Shown here in pieces: positions 1-8,396 of a stretch of 64,000 nucleotides of DNA. A model generated the notes under the pieces. The model did no database searches, was not told the origin of the DNA, and saw nothing but the letters and a program-made list of their open reading frames with translations. Source of the stretch: an uncultured Paludibaculum sp. GTDB taxonomy: Bacteria > Acidobacteriota > Terriglobia > Bryobacterales > Bryobacteraceae. The position numbers and the translations under genes are program-made. Numbering within the stretch: position 1 is the stretch's first letter; every line of letters begins with the position of its first letter. The stretch is from the NCBI RefSeq assembly GCF_963665245.1, contig NZ_OY762267.1:1612001-1676000 (forward strand). Reading direction: 5' to 3'.

Positions 1-952
1 TCGGTTTCACTGGAGTCTTCGATTCGATGCACCGCACCAGCAGCTCGGCCGCAGCCTCGCCCAACTGCCCGCTACCCTGGTCGATTGTGGAGAGCGGCAC
101 GCGCAGCTGATCGGAGTAGTGGACATTACCGGCGCCAATAATGGCTACGTCACCCGGCACGCGCAAGCCGTGTTCCAGCACCGCCTGGATGGCACCGGCG
201 GCCACCGGATCGTTATAGCAGAACGCCCCGTCCGGCGGGTCCGGCAGCGAGAGCAGATGGCGCATCGCCGTGAACCCGGACATGTCGCCGCCACCGGCCT
301 GCACCACATACTCGGGACGGAACTCAGCGCCGGCCTTTGCCAGCGCCCGCTTGTACCCGCGCAACCGCCCCGCACTGTTGGCCGTCGCCGGCCCCCGAAG
401 ATGAGCCACGCGCCGGCAGCCCTGCGCCACCAGGTGCGCGGTGGCCATCTCGCCCAGTTCCTCATCACGCACGCCAACATAGTTGGCATCCAGGCCCGCG
501 GGCAGCCTGTCGATCAGTACGTAGGGGGTCATGGCACTCTCAAAGGCAGCGTGCCCGCCTTGCTTCCAACTCGGCAGCGCGGTGGCGATGATCAGGCCGT
601 CGATGTGGCGGGCTACCAGTAGATCCACCTGCCGGCGTTCCGCGGCGGGATTCTCATCGGTGTTCGAAATCACCACCTGGTATCCCAAAGGATCAAGGTG
701 CCGGGCGATCCCCTTGGCTACCTCCGCGAAGAACGAGTGCATCAGGTCGGGGATCACGACACCGACCATGAACGTACGGCGCGTGGCCAGGCTCCTCGCA
801 ATCCAATTGGGTTCGTAGTTGAGCTCCCGCGCACGCCGAAGCACCCGCTGGCGCGTCTCCTCGCTGATGTCACTGTGATTGCGCAGCGCCTTGGACACCG
901 TCATCAGGGAGACACCCAGGTCCATCGCGATATCCTTCATCCGCGCTGCCAT
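1..952 (-). CDS. LacI family transcriptional regulator (C-terminus beyond window)
   Basis: DNA-binding repressor or activator, probably of a sugar-uptake or catabolic operon lying to the left of the window. The first 50 residues form a LacI-type helix-turn-helix (MKDIAMDLGVSLMTVSKAL, residues 5-23) followed by the hinge helix region. Residues from about 60 onward match a periplasmic-binding-protein-like effector domain (MVGVVIPDLMHSFFAEVAKG, then LIDRLPAG and CYNDPVAAGA). About 317 codons are present, so only the last 20 or so residues of a usual 335-345 aa protein are missing. The start is the ATG four codons before the MKDI segment. The effector cannot be told from sequence. A palindrome just upstream of the start could be its own operator. 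Confidence 0.93.
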   Translation of the reverse strand, partial: MAARMKDIAMDLGVSLMTVSKALRNHSDISEETRQRVLRRARELNYEPNWIARSLATRRTFMVGVVIPDLMHSFFAEVAKGIARHLDPLGYQVVISNTDENPAAERRQVDLLVARHIDGLIIATALPSWKQGGHAAFESAMTPYVLIDRLPAGLDANYVGVRDEELGEMATAHLVAQGCRRVAHLRGPATANSAGRLRGYKRALAKAGAEFRPEYVVQAGGGDMSGFTAMRHLLSLPDPPDGAFCYNDPVAAGAIQAVLEHGLRVPGDVAIIGAGNVHYSDQLRVPLSTIDQGSGQLGEAAAELLVRCIESKTPVKP

Positions 953-984
953 GCTGATCTCCGTGCCGCTAGCATTCCCCTGTA

Positions 985-1000
985 ACTATACCGATAAAGT
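985..1000. promoter_or_regulatory. candidate LacI-type operator (autoregulatory)
   Basis: The 16 bp ACTATACCGATAAAGT form an imperfect dyad with six of eight pairs matching and a central CG. That is the usual symmetry of LacI-family sites. The dyad lies 33-48 bp upstream of the LacI-type gene's ATG, where binding would block its own transcription. Its assignment as an operator is inference. Confidence 0.4.
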
Positions 1001-1068
1001 GAATGCGCGAAGGGGCCGCTTCGGTGACTCTTGGATCAGTCACGGCCGAGTGGGGACCGTGCGGGAGG

Positions 1069-2466
1069 TCAATCGCCTTTGAGCAGTTCCGCTCGTGGCG
1101 CCAGAAACGAGTCGTCCACCGGCGTGGCATCCAGTTCATGGATCGCGGCGTTCAATTGCGCGCAGCGCGCCACCCAACTCTCCCTCTGAGCGACGCCAAT
1201 CCGCCGGGCCCGCAACAGGGCGTCGTCTTCCCTCATCGCCCGTTCCAGTTGGAGCACAAACTCCTCCGGCGTATCAAAGCAATAGGCCAGGTCCGGGAAG
1301 CCTTCCACTTCAGGTAGGCGCGTGCTCACGACAGGCAGCCCGCAGGCGAAGTATTCGTAGAGCTTGATTGGATTCGTAGCCATCGTCAGAGGACTCTTCA
1401 GAAAGGGGATGACTGCGACATCCATCCGGGCCAGGTGTGACGGCAACTCGGAGTGTGGAACCTCACCGTGAAACTGAACATTCGGGATATCCCGTAACTC
1501 ATCCAGTTTCTCCGAGCCGACAAAGCCGATCAGCACAAACCGCCACTCGGGGTGGGTCAGCGCCGCCCGCCTCATGGCCTCGGTGTCGAACCAGGAACTC
1601 AGTGCACCGACATAGCCCACGGTCTTCGCCGCCCCGTCTCTGGCGCGAGGCGCCCGGGCAACAGCCGCCGCAAAATCACGGTGGTTCACGGCATTGCGCA
1701 CCAGAGCCGTCCTGGCGGACGTCAGCGGGTGCTGGGCCATCGTTTGCTCCATCAGCCACTGCGCGGAAAAAACCACCAGATCGCTGCTCGCCAACAGGTG
1801 TCCCTCCGCCTCAATGAGGTCGTTGGAGATATTCCCAAACCCTTGCAGCAGATCGTGACAGTCATAAACGATCCGGCAGCCCATTCGCTCGCGCAACTCC
1901 ACGGCCACTTCCGTCCAGAGAGGGAAACTCACCACCAAAGTGGGACGCGATGAGCCTGCCGCCCGCAGCAGGTCCTCCACGGCCTGAACGATGCGCCGGT
2001 TCTCCTCGGGCCGCAGCAACCTGTGATGGAAAACCGGTTCACGCAGCAGGTGAACATGCAGTTCATGCACCCGGGGCTCAATCGTGGACACCAGGACCCG
2101 TTCGCTACCGAAGTAGGTCTGCGGGAACTCCCGCCCTAGGTTGGGGTTCAGGAAGAAACACCGGTGCCCCATCGACGCGAACGTGGACGCCAGGTGCTGG
2201 GAGCGCTGGATGCACGCGTGCCAGTCGGCCATCGGCAGGAAGACGACGTCCTGATGTTCGGGGTCACTCAGCTTCAGGCGTTCGGTGCTCGACTCAACCC
2301 GGACGGAAGGATACTTCCAGCAGTCGACAAAGGGCCGCGGGCAATTCGCCTCCTTGAGGCGAAAGTAGAGCCACTTCAGATAGTAAGGGCGGACTATCTC
2401 CTTCAGGCCGGACAGCCGGCGCGTGAGCGCCACTCCGGCGGCAAGCCTGCGTCCCTGTAAAGGCAT
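1069..2466 (-). CDS. GT-B glycosyltransferase (GT4-like)
   Basis: Predicted cytoplasmic glycosyltransferase of 465 aa that would transfer a sugar from an activated donor onto a polysaccharide or glycolipid precursor. The N-terminal Rossmann half (about residues 70-250) includes a conserved block with HACIQRSQHLASTFASMGHR. The C-terminal donor-binding half holds TVGYVGALSSWFD and the GT4-like signature NPIKLYEYFACGLPVVS. The same architecture recurs in the middle of the 874-residue protein encoded just upstream on the same strand, so the two are paralogues. The 160-bp gap between them has no gene. The sugar and acceptor are unknown. There is no signal peptide. Confidence 0.85.
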   Translation of the reverse strand: MPLQGRRLAAGVALTRRLSGLKEIVRPYYLKWLYFRLKEANCPRPFVDCWKYPSVRVESSTERLKLSDPEHQDVVFLPMADWHACIQRSQHLASTFASMGHRCFFLNPNLGREFPQTYFGSERVLVSTIEPRVHELHVHLLREPVFHHRLLRPEENRRIVQAVEDLLRAAGSSRPTLVVSFPLWTEVAVELRERMGCRIVYDCHDLLQGFGNISNDLIEAEGHLLASSDLVVFSAQWLMEQTMAQHPLTSARTALVRNAVNHRDFAAAVARAPRARDGAAKTVGYVGALSSWFDTEAMRRAALTHPEWRFVLIGFVGSEKLDELRDIPNVQFHGEVPHSELPSHLARMDVAVIPFLKSPLTMATNPIKLYEYFACGLPVVSTRLPEVEGFPDLAYCFDTPEEFVLQLERAMREDDALLRARRIGVAQRESWVARCAQLNAAIHELDATPVDDSFLAPRAELLKGD

Positions 2467-2626
2467 TCCAAAACAATCCTCGAACGGATTAACAATCAGA
2501 CTTCGGCATTTGGGCCGCCCAAAAGACCACTATACTATGGCGGCAAAGCTGGAGACTAACCTTCGCGCGGCAACGCCGCAGGATAACTAGTATCCCCGTT
2601 CGCAACCGGACCGGATCGCCATCATT

Positions 2627-5239
2627 CTATTGACTCACTTTTGTCAAGGCACGGCAGAAACGACCCGGCTCGAAGCGCTCCTCTTCATGCGCGGGCCTCA
2701 CGCCATCGCGGGTTTGATGCGCCTTCCATGTGGTCTGCCATTTATCTTCGAAGATCTTGCGATTGCGCTCAAACAGGCGCATGTATGTGTCCGCGTCGAG
2801 TTTCGAGAAGGATCCCTGCCCGAAATGGTGAATGAAGCAGTCCTCGGCCGCAATCACACGGTAGCCGGCCGCGCGCACTCTCATCGAGAAATCATCATCT
2901 TCGAACATACCGATGGTGAAACTCTCGTCCAATCCTCCCGCCGCCTCCCAGACCCGTCTGGGGACCAAAGCACAGTACAGCGCCGCCACATCAATCTCAA
3001 AGCTACGTCCCTGGTTTCCTCGCGCCAACGCCGCTGCAAACTCCTCCATCTCCATCTGGTCTTCATAGTCCACGTTGACCTTGGCTTCGTTGCCCACGAA
3101 GTTAGTGACAGGTGTAACCAGCCCAACGCGGCCGTCTTGCCGGCAGTGCCGCAACAGGTATTCCAACCATCCCGTGGTCACGAGCGTGTCGGCATTCAGA
3201 AACACTAGATACTCACCCCCAGCGTGCTTGGCCGCCTCATTGTTTCCGCCCGCGAATCCAAGGTTCTCTCCTAGACAATGCGCCTGGACACAGCCGTGAT
3301 CCGAGGCATAACGCCGCGCCACCGAGGGTGTCGCATCCCGGGAGGCATTGTCTACCACGACGATTTCGAAGTTCGCATAGGCCGTATTTCTCAGAATGGA
3401 ATCCAGGCAAGGCGCCAGGAACTCGGCGCTGTTGTAGGTCACCACCAGGATGGAGACTAGGGGGAAAGTCCGGGCGACGGCTTGGTCCATGACAGCAGAT
3501 CGGTGCGACCAGGTGTTCGCCTGGGCAAACTCCACCCGGTGCCGGGCCTGTTCACCGGTCTTCTCGTCAAGGGCCTGATCGAGCATCTGGGCGAACTCCG
3601 TGGCGTCGCTGGCGATGTAAACGACGTCCCGCAACGCCTCCAATTCCGCCAGGGCGGTGGCTACCACGGGTTTCCCGTGCGAGCAGTATTCATAGAGCTT
3701 CACGGGATCCGTAGCGTTCGTCACCTGGTTCACAAGGAATGGAATTGTGCAGACATCGAATGTCCGCAGATAAGCGGGGATCTCACTGTACTCCTTATGA
3801 CCCAGCAAATGGACGTTTGAGAGCGATTCCAATCTCGAGGTGTCACGGTTGAACACTTTGCCCACCAGCACAAACGAATAGTCCGGGCGTGCAACGGCCA
3901 CCTGGTAGACCAAGTCGAGATCCATCCATTCCGCAATCGCACCGAAGTAGCCGACAATCGGCTTCTGCAATTCGCGCAGCAGGTCTGGGTCAACTTCCGC
4001 CTTCGCGAACGACTCGTAGTCGGCGCCGTTCCTCACCAGTAAGGGCTTCAGGCCCCATTCCTCGAACTTCTCGACGAGTTTCTGCGCCGTCACTACCAGC
4101 ACGTCGGACTCGGCAGCCAAGAGCCGCTCCTCGGAAATGTTGAAGGGGCCGATGCTGGGGAAAGTCTCCCAGTCATCCATGCAGTCATATAGAACGGCGG
4201 AACCAAACGCCGCGCGTAAGCCCAGTGCAAGTCGACGCCAGAACGGAAGCTGGATGAAGACACAGCTCTCTACGATCCCCGCATCGCGGTAGAACTCGCT
4301 GAGGCCGTCCAGCAGTTCCTTCGCCCGGTCCGCGTCCAGTGTCCCTTCGTAGATCGAGCTCTTGCGGCCGCGCAGGCGAACTTCCCAGAGGTTTTCGCGC
4401 AGGTCGAGCATTTCGTACGCCTCCGCGCAGGATGGGGGAACGTGGCGGCCTGGACTCACCCAGAAGACACGATGCCCTTCCTCCGCAAAACGGACAGCCA
4501 GTTGTTGTGGGCGCTGGAAGCGGAAATCGAATTCGATGATGCCTAGGATCACGACGTCATACTTTTTCGGCTGCGGCAGTATCAGCCGGACGGTGTCCGC
4601 CAGAGTGTCCTGAGACGCGGCCAAGTGGAAAAACTCGGTCCTTAACTGCATCGGCAGGTAATCCGAGAGCGACGGAAACGTCAGCTCCTGGTCTGCCACT
4701 CGTGCGCGTCCGAACAGAGAGGAGATGGCGAACCACAGAAGGCGTAGCTTCTTCAGACCGGGCGCCGCCCTTAGCAATGTGTAGGCTTTGCGGCACCACA
4801 ACATCAACTGCCACGCACGCTGGCCGCGATACGCCGTCAGCTCACTGCCGAAGGTCGCTTCAAACTGCTCGCATCGTTTCAAGGTGAGTCTTCTGATCCG
4901 CTCGGCCTTCTGTAGGTCAGATCGCAGGACCGCCATCCGGCCGGCCTGTCCAACCACCATCTCCTGCAGCTGCTCCACCTGCGCCGCGAGTTCCTTGAGG
5001 CGAGCCTCCTTCGACTCCAGTTCGAGCCGCAACTCGGCCGCCACCATTCCTTGGCTCCCGTCCGCCTGCAGCAACGCCGAACTTAATTCTCTGCAGTCCA
5101 CGATCGCTGACAACGGCGTCTGGCCCGCGTCTGCAGCCTGTTCTAGCCTGTCGTCCTCAAACTGCTTAGGCACAGGGAGTCCTTTGGTCCCACTTAGTTC
5201 CGTCACAGACCGTGCTCTCTGATCTTCTTTCGGAATCAT
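2627..5239 (-). CDS. Coiled-coil / GT4-like / GT2 fusion glycosyltransferase
   Basis: Very large predicted bifunctional glycosyltransferase, about 870 aa. Residues 1-200 are charged and helical, with a short coiled coil rich in Glu, Leu and Arg. Residues 220-590 form a GT-B domain (DFRFQRPQQLAVRFAEEGHR, IVGYFGAIAEWMDLD, DPVKLYEYCSHGKPVVAT). Residues 600-850 form a GT2 (GT-A fold) domain with VSILVVTYNSAEFL, VVDNASRDAT, FLNADTLV as the DxD-like metal site, and MFEDDDFSMRVRAAGY as the catalytic-base region. Two catalytic modules on one chain suggest addition of two successive sugars to a surface polysaccharide. An ATG was taken as start; a GTG four codons upstream is possible. It probably shares an operon with the shorter GT4 gene downstream. 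Confidence 0.85.
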   Translation of the reverse strand: MIPKEDQRARSVTELSGTKGLPVPKQFEDDRLEQAADAGQTPLSAIVDCRELSSALLQADGSQGMVAAELRLELESKEARLKELAAQVEQLQEMVVGQAGRMAVLRSDLQKAERIRRLTLKRCEQFEATFGSELTAYRGQRAWQLMLWCRKAYTLLRAAPGLKKLRLLWFAISSLFGRARVADQELTFPSLSDYLPMQLRTEFFHLAASQDTLADTVRLILPQPKKYDVVILGIIEFDFRFQRPQQLAVRFAEEGHRVFWVSPGRHVPPSCAEAYEMLDLRENLWEVRLRGRKSSIYEGTLDADRAKELLDGLSEFYRDAGIVESCVFIQLPFWRRLALGLRAAFGSAVLYDCMDDWETFPSIGPFNISEERLLAAESDVLVVTAQKLVEKFEEWGLKPLLVRNGADYESFAKAEVDPDLLRELQKPIVGYFGAIAEWMDLDLVYQVAVARPDYSFVLVGKVFNRDTSRLESLSNVHLLGHKEYSEIPAYLRTFDVCTIPFLVNQVTNATDPVKLYEYCSHGKPVVATALAELEALRDVVYIASDATEFAQMLDQALDEKTGEQARHRVEFAQANTWSHRSAVMDQAVARTFPLVSILVVTYNSAEFLAPCLDSILRNTAYANFEIVVVDNASRDATPSVARRYASDHGCVQAHCLGENLGFAGGNNEAAKHAGGEYLVFLNADTLVTTGWLEYLLRHCRQDGRVGLVTPVTNFVGNEAKVNVDYEDQMEMEEFAAALARGNQGRSFEIDVAALYCALVPRRVWEAAGGLDESFTIGMFEDDDFSMRVRAAGYRVIAAEDCFIHHFGQGSFSKLDADTYMRLFERNRKIFEDKWQTTWKAHQTRDGVRPAHEEERFEPGRFCRALTKVSQ

Positions 5240-5574
5240 CCTCAATGGCACCCTACAAAGTGGTCAGGATAAGTTCGATTCCGCAGTTCATATTTGGTTC
5301 GGAAACAGAGAGGATTTCATGGCATTCCCTTCCCCCTTTGTTCGAATCGTCAGGTTCGCCAATCAAACTGCAATGGTATCCGACTTGGCGGAACGTTGAC
5401 TACTCCTAACTTCGACGCACTCCCAACTGTCGTGCTGATCAACTCATTCCTGACCAGCTGCAGTTGGATGGCGTGGGCACCGGCCGGGTCTTCTGGCCAT
5501 CTGCGGGCGGACTCAGCAGCAACGCCTCACCCCTGGCTACGCCCAATGTTCGCCATGAATCCTTATGCATCTGA
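5240..5574. other. Gene-free intergenic stretch
   Basis: About 335 bp between the start of the fused glycosyltransferase (minus) and a small membrane protein gene (plus). It must contain both divergent promoters, but I see no convincing -35/-10 pair, hairpin or repeat. Short open frames here lack ribosome-binding sites. Confidence 0.6.
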
Positions 5575-6141
5575 ATGAAAACTAAATTGAATCTCGGCTC
5601 TGAAAAAAGTGCTACCATGCGCTTTCCTGGAGCATCGCGGGCCATGACGCACTCAAGCTTGGAACCGGCAGAGACCAGACCTCCGGGAACCTCGGCCAAA
5701 CGAATTCTCGTCGGACTTCTCGCCGTCATCACCTTCGCCGTTGCATTTTCCGCCGCCACGCTCAGAAGTTACGAGGATCTCAACCTTCTACTGTTTAGTG
5801 CGCCGGCTCACATCGTGCCCGCTGGTCACGATCAACAAGTCAGACTCCTAAGGACTTTGGTGCCCGCCGGTTCCACGATCTTCTACTTGATGGACAACCC
5901 CGAGGCTTGGCAACTCGGACTATGGCAACGTTCTCTCTACCCGGACTATCGGGTCTATCCCATCAACGGGCTGAGTGAGCTAAGAGCCGCGCCGTCCGGA
6001 CGATTGCGCCGGGAATATGGCACACGGTACGTTCTCTCGGCTGGCAATCCGCCCTTGAATCCCGGGTTTGAATGGCAACTGGTTCTCCCTGCCTACCCCA
6101 ATGCAATTCCGACTACTTTGGGTAGGTTGCCTCTAGAATGA
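5575..6141 (+). CDS. Small membrane-anchored hypothetical protein
   Basis: Unrecognised protein of up to 188 aa with one hydrophobic segment near residues 43-60 (ILVGLLAVITFAVAF) and a periplasmic tail. The tail resembles the soluble end regions of GT-C type membrane proteins, with phrases such as AGSTIFYLMDNPEAWQLG. Its stop overlaps the start of the next gene by 4 nt (ATGA), so the two are translationally coupled and probably work together. The start is uncertain: ATG codons 42 and 69 nt further in are alternatives, and none has a strong ribosome-binding site. It may be a detached piece of a larger membrane glycosyltransferase whose other part is the next gene. Confidence 0.6.
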   Translation: MKTKLNLGSEKSATMRFPGASRAMTHSSLEPAETRPPGTSAKRILVGLLAVITFAVAFSAATLRSYEDLNLLLFSAPAHIVPAGHDQQVRLLRTLVPAGSTIFYLMDNPEAWQLGLWQRSLYPDYRVYPINGLSELRAAPSGRLRREYGTRYVLSAGNPPLNPGFEWQLVLPAYPNAIPTTLGRLPLE

Positions 6142-7472
6142 TAGTCGCCGCAGCCACCCTCATCACAGTCCTCCTGGCGGTCTGTTTCGCGGGAATGGGC
6201 GGCCTGCTGGTACCTCGCCGGGGGAACAGTCTCCTCTCGTGGAATCAGTCCTTTCTCGTCGGAATATCGATCACTGCCGCCGCGTTCTTCCCTCTCTCTT
6301 TTCTGTTCCGCGGCGCGGCCTTACCTTTGGTGGGACTCTGCCTGGCCGCCGCCGGACTGTCCGTGCTCTTCCGCCATCCGCGTATCGGATTCCAGCCAAT
6401 TCAGAAACTTCGAGGCGATCATGCTTCCCTTGCGCTCTGCTTGCTGATCGCCGCCATATTCGCTCAGTTCCTCGTGCAGAACTTCAAATTCAGCTACCTG
6501 TGGGACGGCTATCAGATCTGGGCCACCAAGGCCTATGTCCTTTTCCTGCATGGCGCCATGGGGAAGCAGTGGGTGCCGCCAGGATCTCAGGAGCGGCTGG
6601 CGGTCTATCCACAGATGATTCCGCTATACCAGGCTCTGATCGCGAGAATTGAGGGGCCTTTCCAGTGGGAGGCATTGAAACCCGTATTCAGCGTGTTCTT
6701 CTTGTCACTACTGCTCTCCACCTTCCAGGCCGCCCGCACTCTAGTCGACCGGCGCGTTGCACTGGCAGTCACCCTCTTGCTGGCTCTGTTGCCGGCCGTC
6801 TCCACGCGGTTCAGTGTGGGCGGATACGCCGACATGCCCCAAGCCGCGCTGGTCGCCGGCGCCTTGGCAGCGCTACTGGACAATAGTTCGACCTCTCAGG
6901 CCGATTGGCGAAGCCCTGCTCCATGGCTTATCGGGGGAATAATCCTCGTGAAGAATGAGGGTCTCCTGCTGGCGCTCATCCTGTGCACAATCGTGATCGC
7001 CTACGTGCTTTTGGAACGCTCGACCGGCGTTCTCGCCCGATTCAAGCAGCACCGGGGCGCCATCGCCGCGGCCACCCTCTGCTTCGCTTTGCGGATCCTC
7101 ACAATACTCTGGCTCCACGTGGACGATCCCACGTACGGGCCGTTGGACAAGCAACACCTCGCGCACGCCTACGAAAACTTAGTCACTGTCCCGCGCCTGT
7201 GCCTACTTCACGCGCTGAATCTCCGAGAATGGGGCCTATTCTGGCCAGTATTCCTGCTGGCGGCGATCGCCATCGTCATAGTCGGCAACTGGCGCGAAAG
7301 AGCCGTCGCGGCTGGTGCCAGTCTGGCCGTGGTTACATACATATCGATCTTCTACTTCACAAACTGGGACATAACGCTCCACATCGACCAGGCCTTCGAC
7401 CGCTTGATGGTTCAGGTGGCCCCAGCGGCCGCCTTGGTCATCGCTGCCGCTTTCGCCCGCCTACGCTCATGA
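6138..7472 (+). CDS. Polytopic membrane protein, possible GT-C glycosyltransferase
   Basis: A 444-aa integral membrane protein with roughly 10-11 hydrophobic segments. A loop after the third segment carries WDGYQIWATKAYVLF. Such an acidic loop next to Trp residues is where GT39/GT83-like lipid-linked sugar transferases keep their catalytic Asp. This suggests transfer of a sugar from a polyprenyl carrier, but no diagnostic motif settles the family. It overlaps the preceding small membrane protein by 4 nt and ends 28 nt before proC. Position beside two cytoplasmic glycosyltransferases on the other strand supports a role in envelope glycan assembly. Confidence 0.65.
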   Translation: MIVAAATLITVLLAVCFAGMGGLLVPRRGNSLLSWNQSFLVGISITAAAFFPLSFLFRGAALPLVGLCLAAAGLSVLFRHPRIGFQPIQKLRGDHASLALCLLIAAIFAQFLVQNFKFSYLWDGYQIWATKAYVLFLHGAMGKQWVPPGSQERLAVYPQMIPLYQALIARIEGPFQWEALKPVFSVFFLSLLLSTFQAARTLVDRRVALAVTLLLALLPAVSTRFSVGGYADMPQAALVAGALAALLDNSSTSQADWRSPAPWLIGGIILVKNEGLLLALILCTIVIAYVLLERSTGVLARFKQHRGAIAAATLCFALRILTILWLHVDDPTYGPLDKQHLAHAYENLVTVPRLCLLHALNLREWGLFWPVFLLAAIAIVIVGNWRERAVAAGASLAVVTYISIFYFTNWDITLHIDQAFDRLMVQVAPAAALVIAAAFARLRS

Positions 7473-7500
7473 CGCCGTTTCTCGGGTAGAGTTGAGACCA

Positions 7501-8334
7501 ATGAGCAAAATCGCGGTTAAGGGCAAAACACTGGGCGTGATCGGCGCCGGCGTCATGGGGCGTACCCTCATTCAGGGACTGGTCGATAGCGGAGTCATCG
7601 AACGCGACCGAATCTGGGCGTCGGCAAAGACCCAGGCAAGCTGCGCCAAGGTCTCGGCCGAACTCGGAATTCCCGTCGAAACGGATTATTCCGCACGAGT
7701 GCCGGAGGCCGACTTGCTGCTGCTGTGCGTCAAGCCGGCGCAGTCTGGCAAGGTACTGGAAAAGATTCGGCTGGCAGGCCTAAAGCCTGACACGTTAATG
7801 GTTTCCATCATGGCCGGGGTCGGCACGCCTCAGCTCGAAACAATGCTCGGGACACCCAACCCGTGGATCCGCGCCATGCCTAACACTCCGTGCGTCGTGC
7901 GCGAAGGGATGACCGTGATTTGCGCCGGTGCCCACGCTTCCGACGCACATCTGCCTCGCGCACAACGGATTTTCGAGGCCGTCGGACGCTGCGTCGCAGT
8001 GGATGAAAGCCACTTCAACGCGATTACGGCACTCAGCGGAAGCGGCCCGGCGTATCTTTACCTCGTAATGGAAGCCCTTGCGGATGCAGGGGTTAGGGTG
8101 GGACTGCCCAGGCAATTGGCGCTCACCCTGGTCGCCCAGACCATGCTGGGTTCTGCCCGGATGGTACAGGCAACCGGACGGCACCCGGCGGCGTTGCGTG
8201 ACGATGTCACTACGCCGGCCGGGTGTACTATCGCCGGGCTACTGATGCTGGAGGACGGCAAGATCCGTTCCGTCCTCGCACGGGCTATCGAAGAAGCAGC
8301 GAAGACCGCTGCTCACCTCGCGCCCAGGAGTTAG
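7501..8334 (+). CDS. proC: Pyrroline-5-carboxylate reductase
   Basis: Catalyses the last step of proline synthesis, NAD(P)H-dependent reduction of 1-pyrroline-5-carboxylate to L-proline, in the cytoplasm. The N-terminal dinucleotide-binding motif GAGVMG is at residues 15-20. The C-terminal dimerisation and catalytic region holds ALSGSGPAYLYLVMEALADA and DDVTTPAGCTIAGL, the latter close to the family signature. At 277 aa it has normal length. The ATG chosen gives the usual short N-terminus; a TTG three codons earlier is possible. It is convergent with the Oar-like receptor gene, with about 60 bp between them. Confidence 0.96.
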   Translation: MSKIAVKGKTLGVIGAGVMGRTLIQGLVDSGVIERDRIWASAKTQASCAKVSAELGIPVETDYSARVPEADLLLLCVKPAQSGKVLEKIRLAGLKPDTLMVSIMAGVGTPQLETMLGTPNPWIRAMPNTPCVVREGMTVICAGAHASDAHLPRAQRIFEAVGRCVAVDESHFNAITALSGSGPAYLYLVMEALADAGVRVGLPRQLALTLVAQTMLGSARMVQATGRHPAALRDDVTTPAGCTIAGLLMLEDGKIRSVLARAIEEAAKTAAHLAPRS

Positions 8335-8396
8335 TTGACCAAAGCAAGCAATATACTTGCCAGTGGCAACCAATTTTGGTGTGCAGTTCACCGTGT

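Noticed and set aside
5439..5759. 106-codon minus-strand frame in the intergenic region
   Set aside because: Overlaps the start of the coupled membrane gene pair and has no recognisable motif.
8357..8379. Short TTGCC-AGT-GGCAA stem and CCAATTTTGG between proC and the receptor gene
   Set aside because: Only 4-5 bp stems without T-run; too weak to call a terminator.
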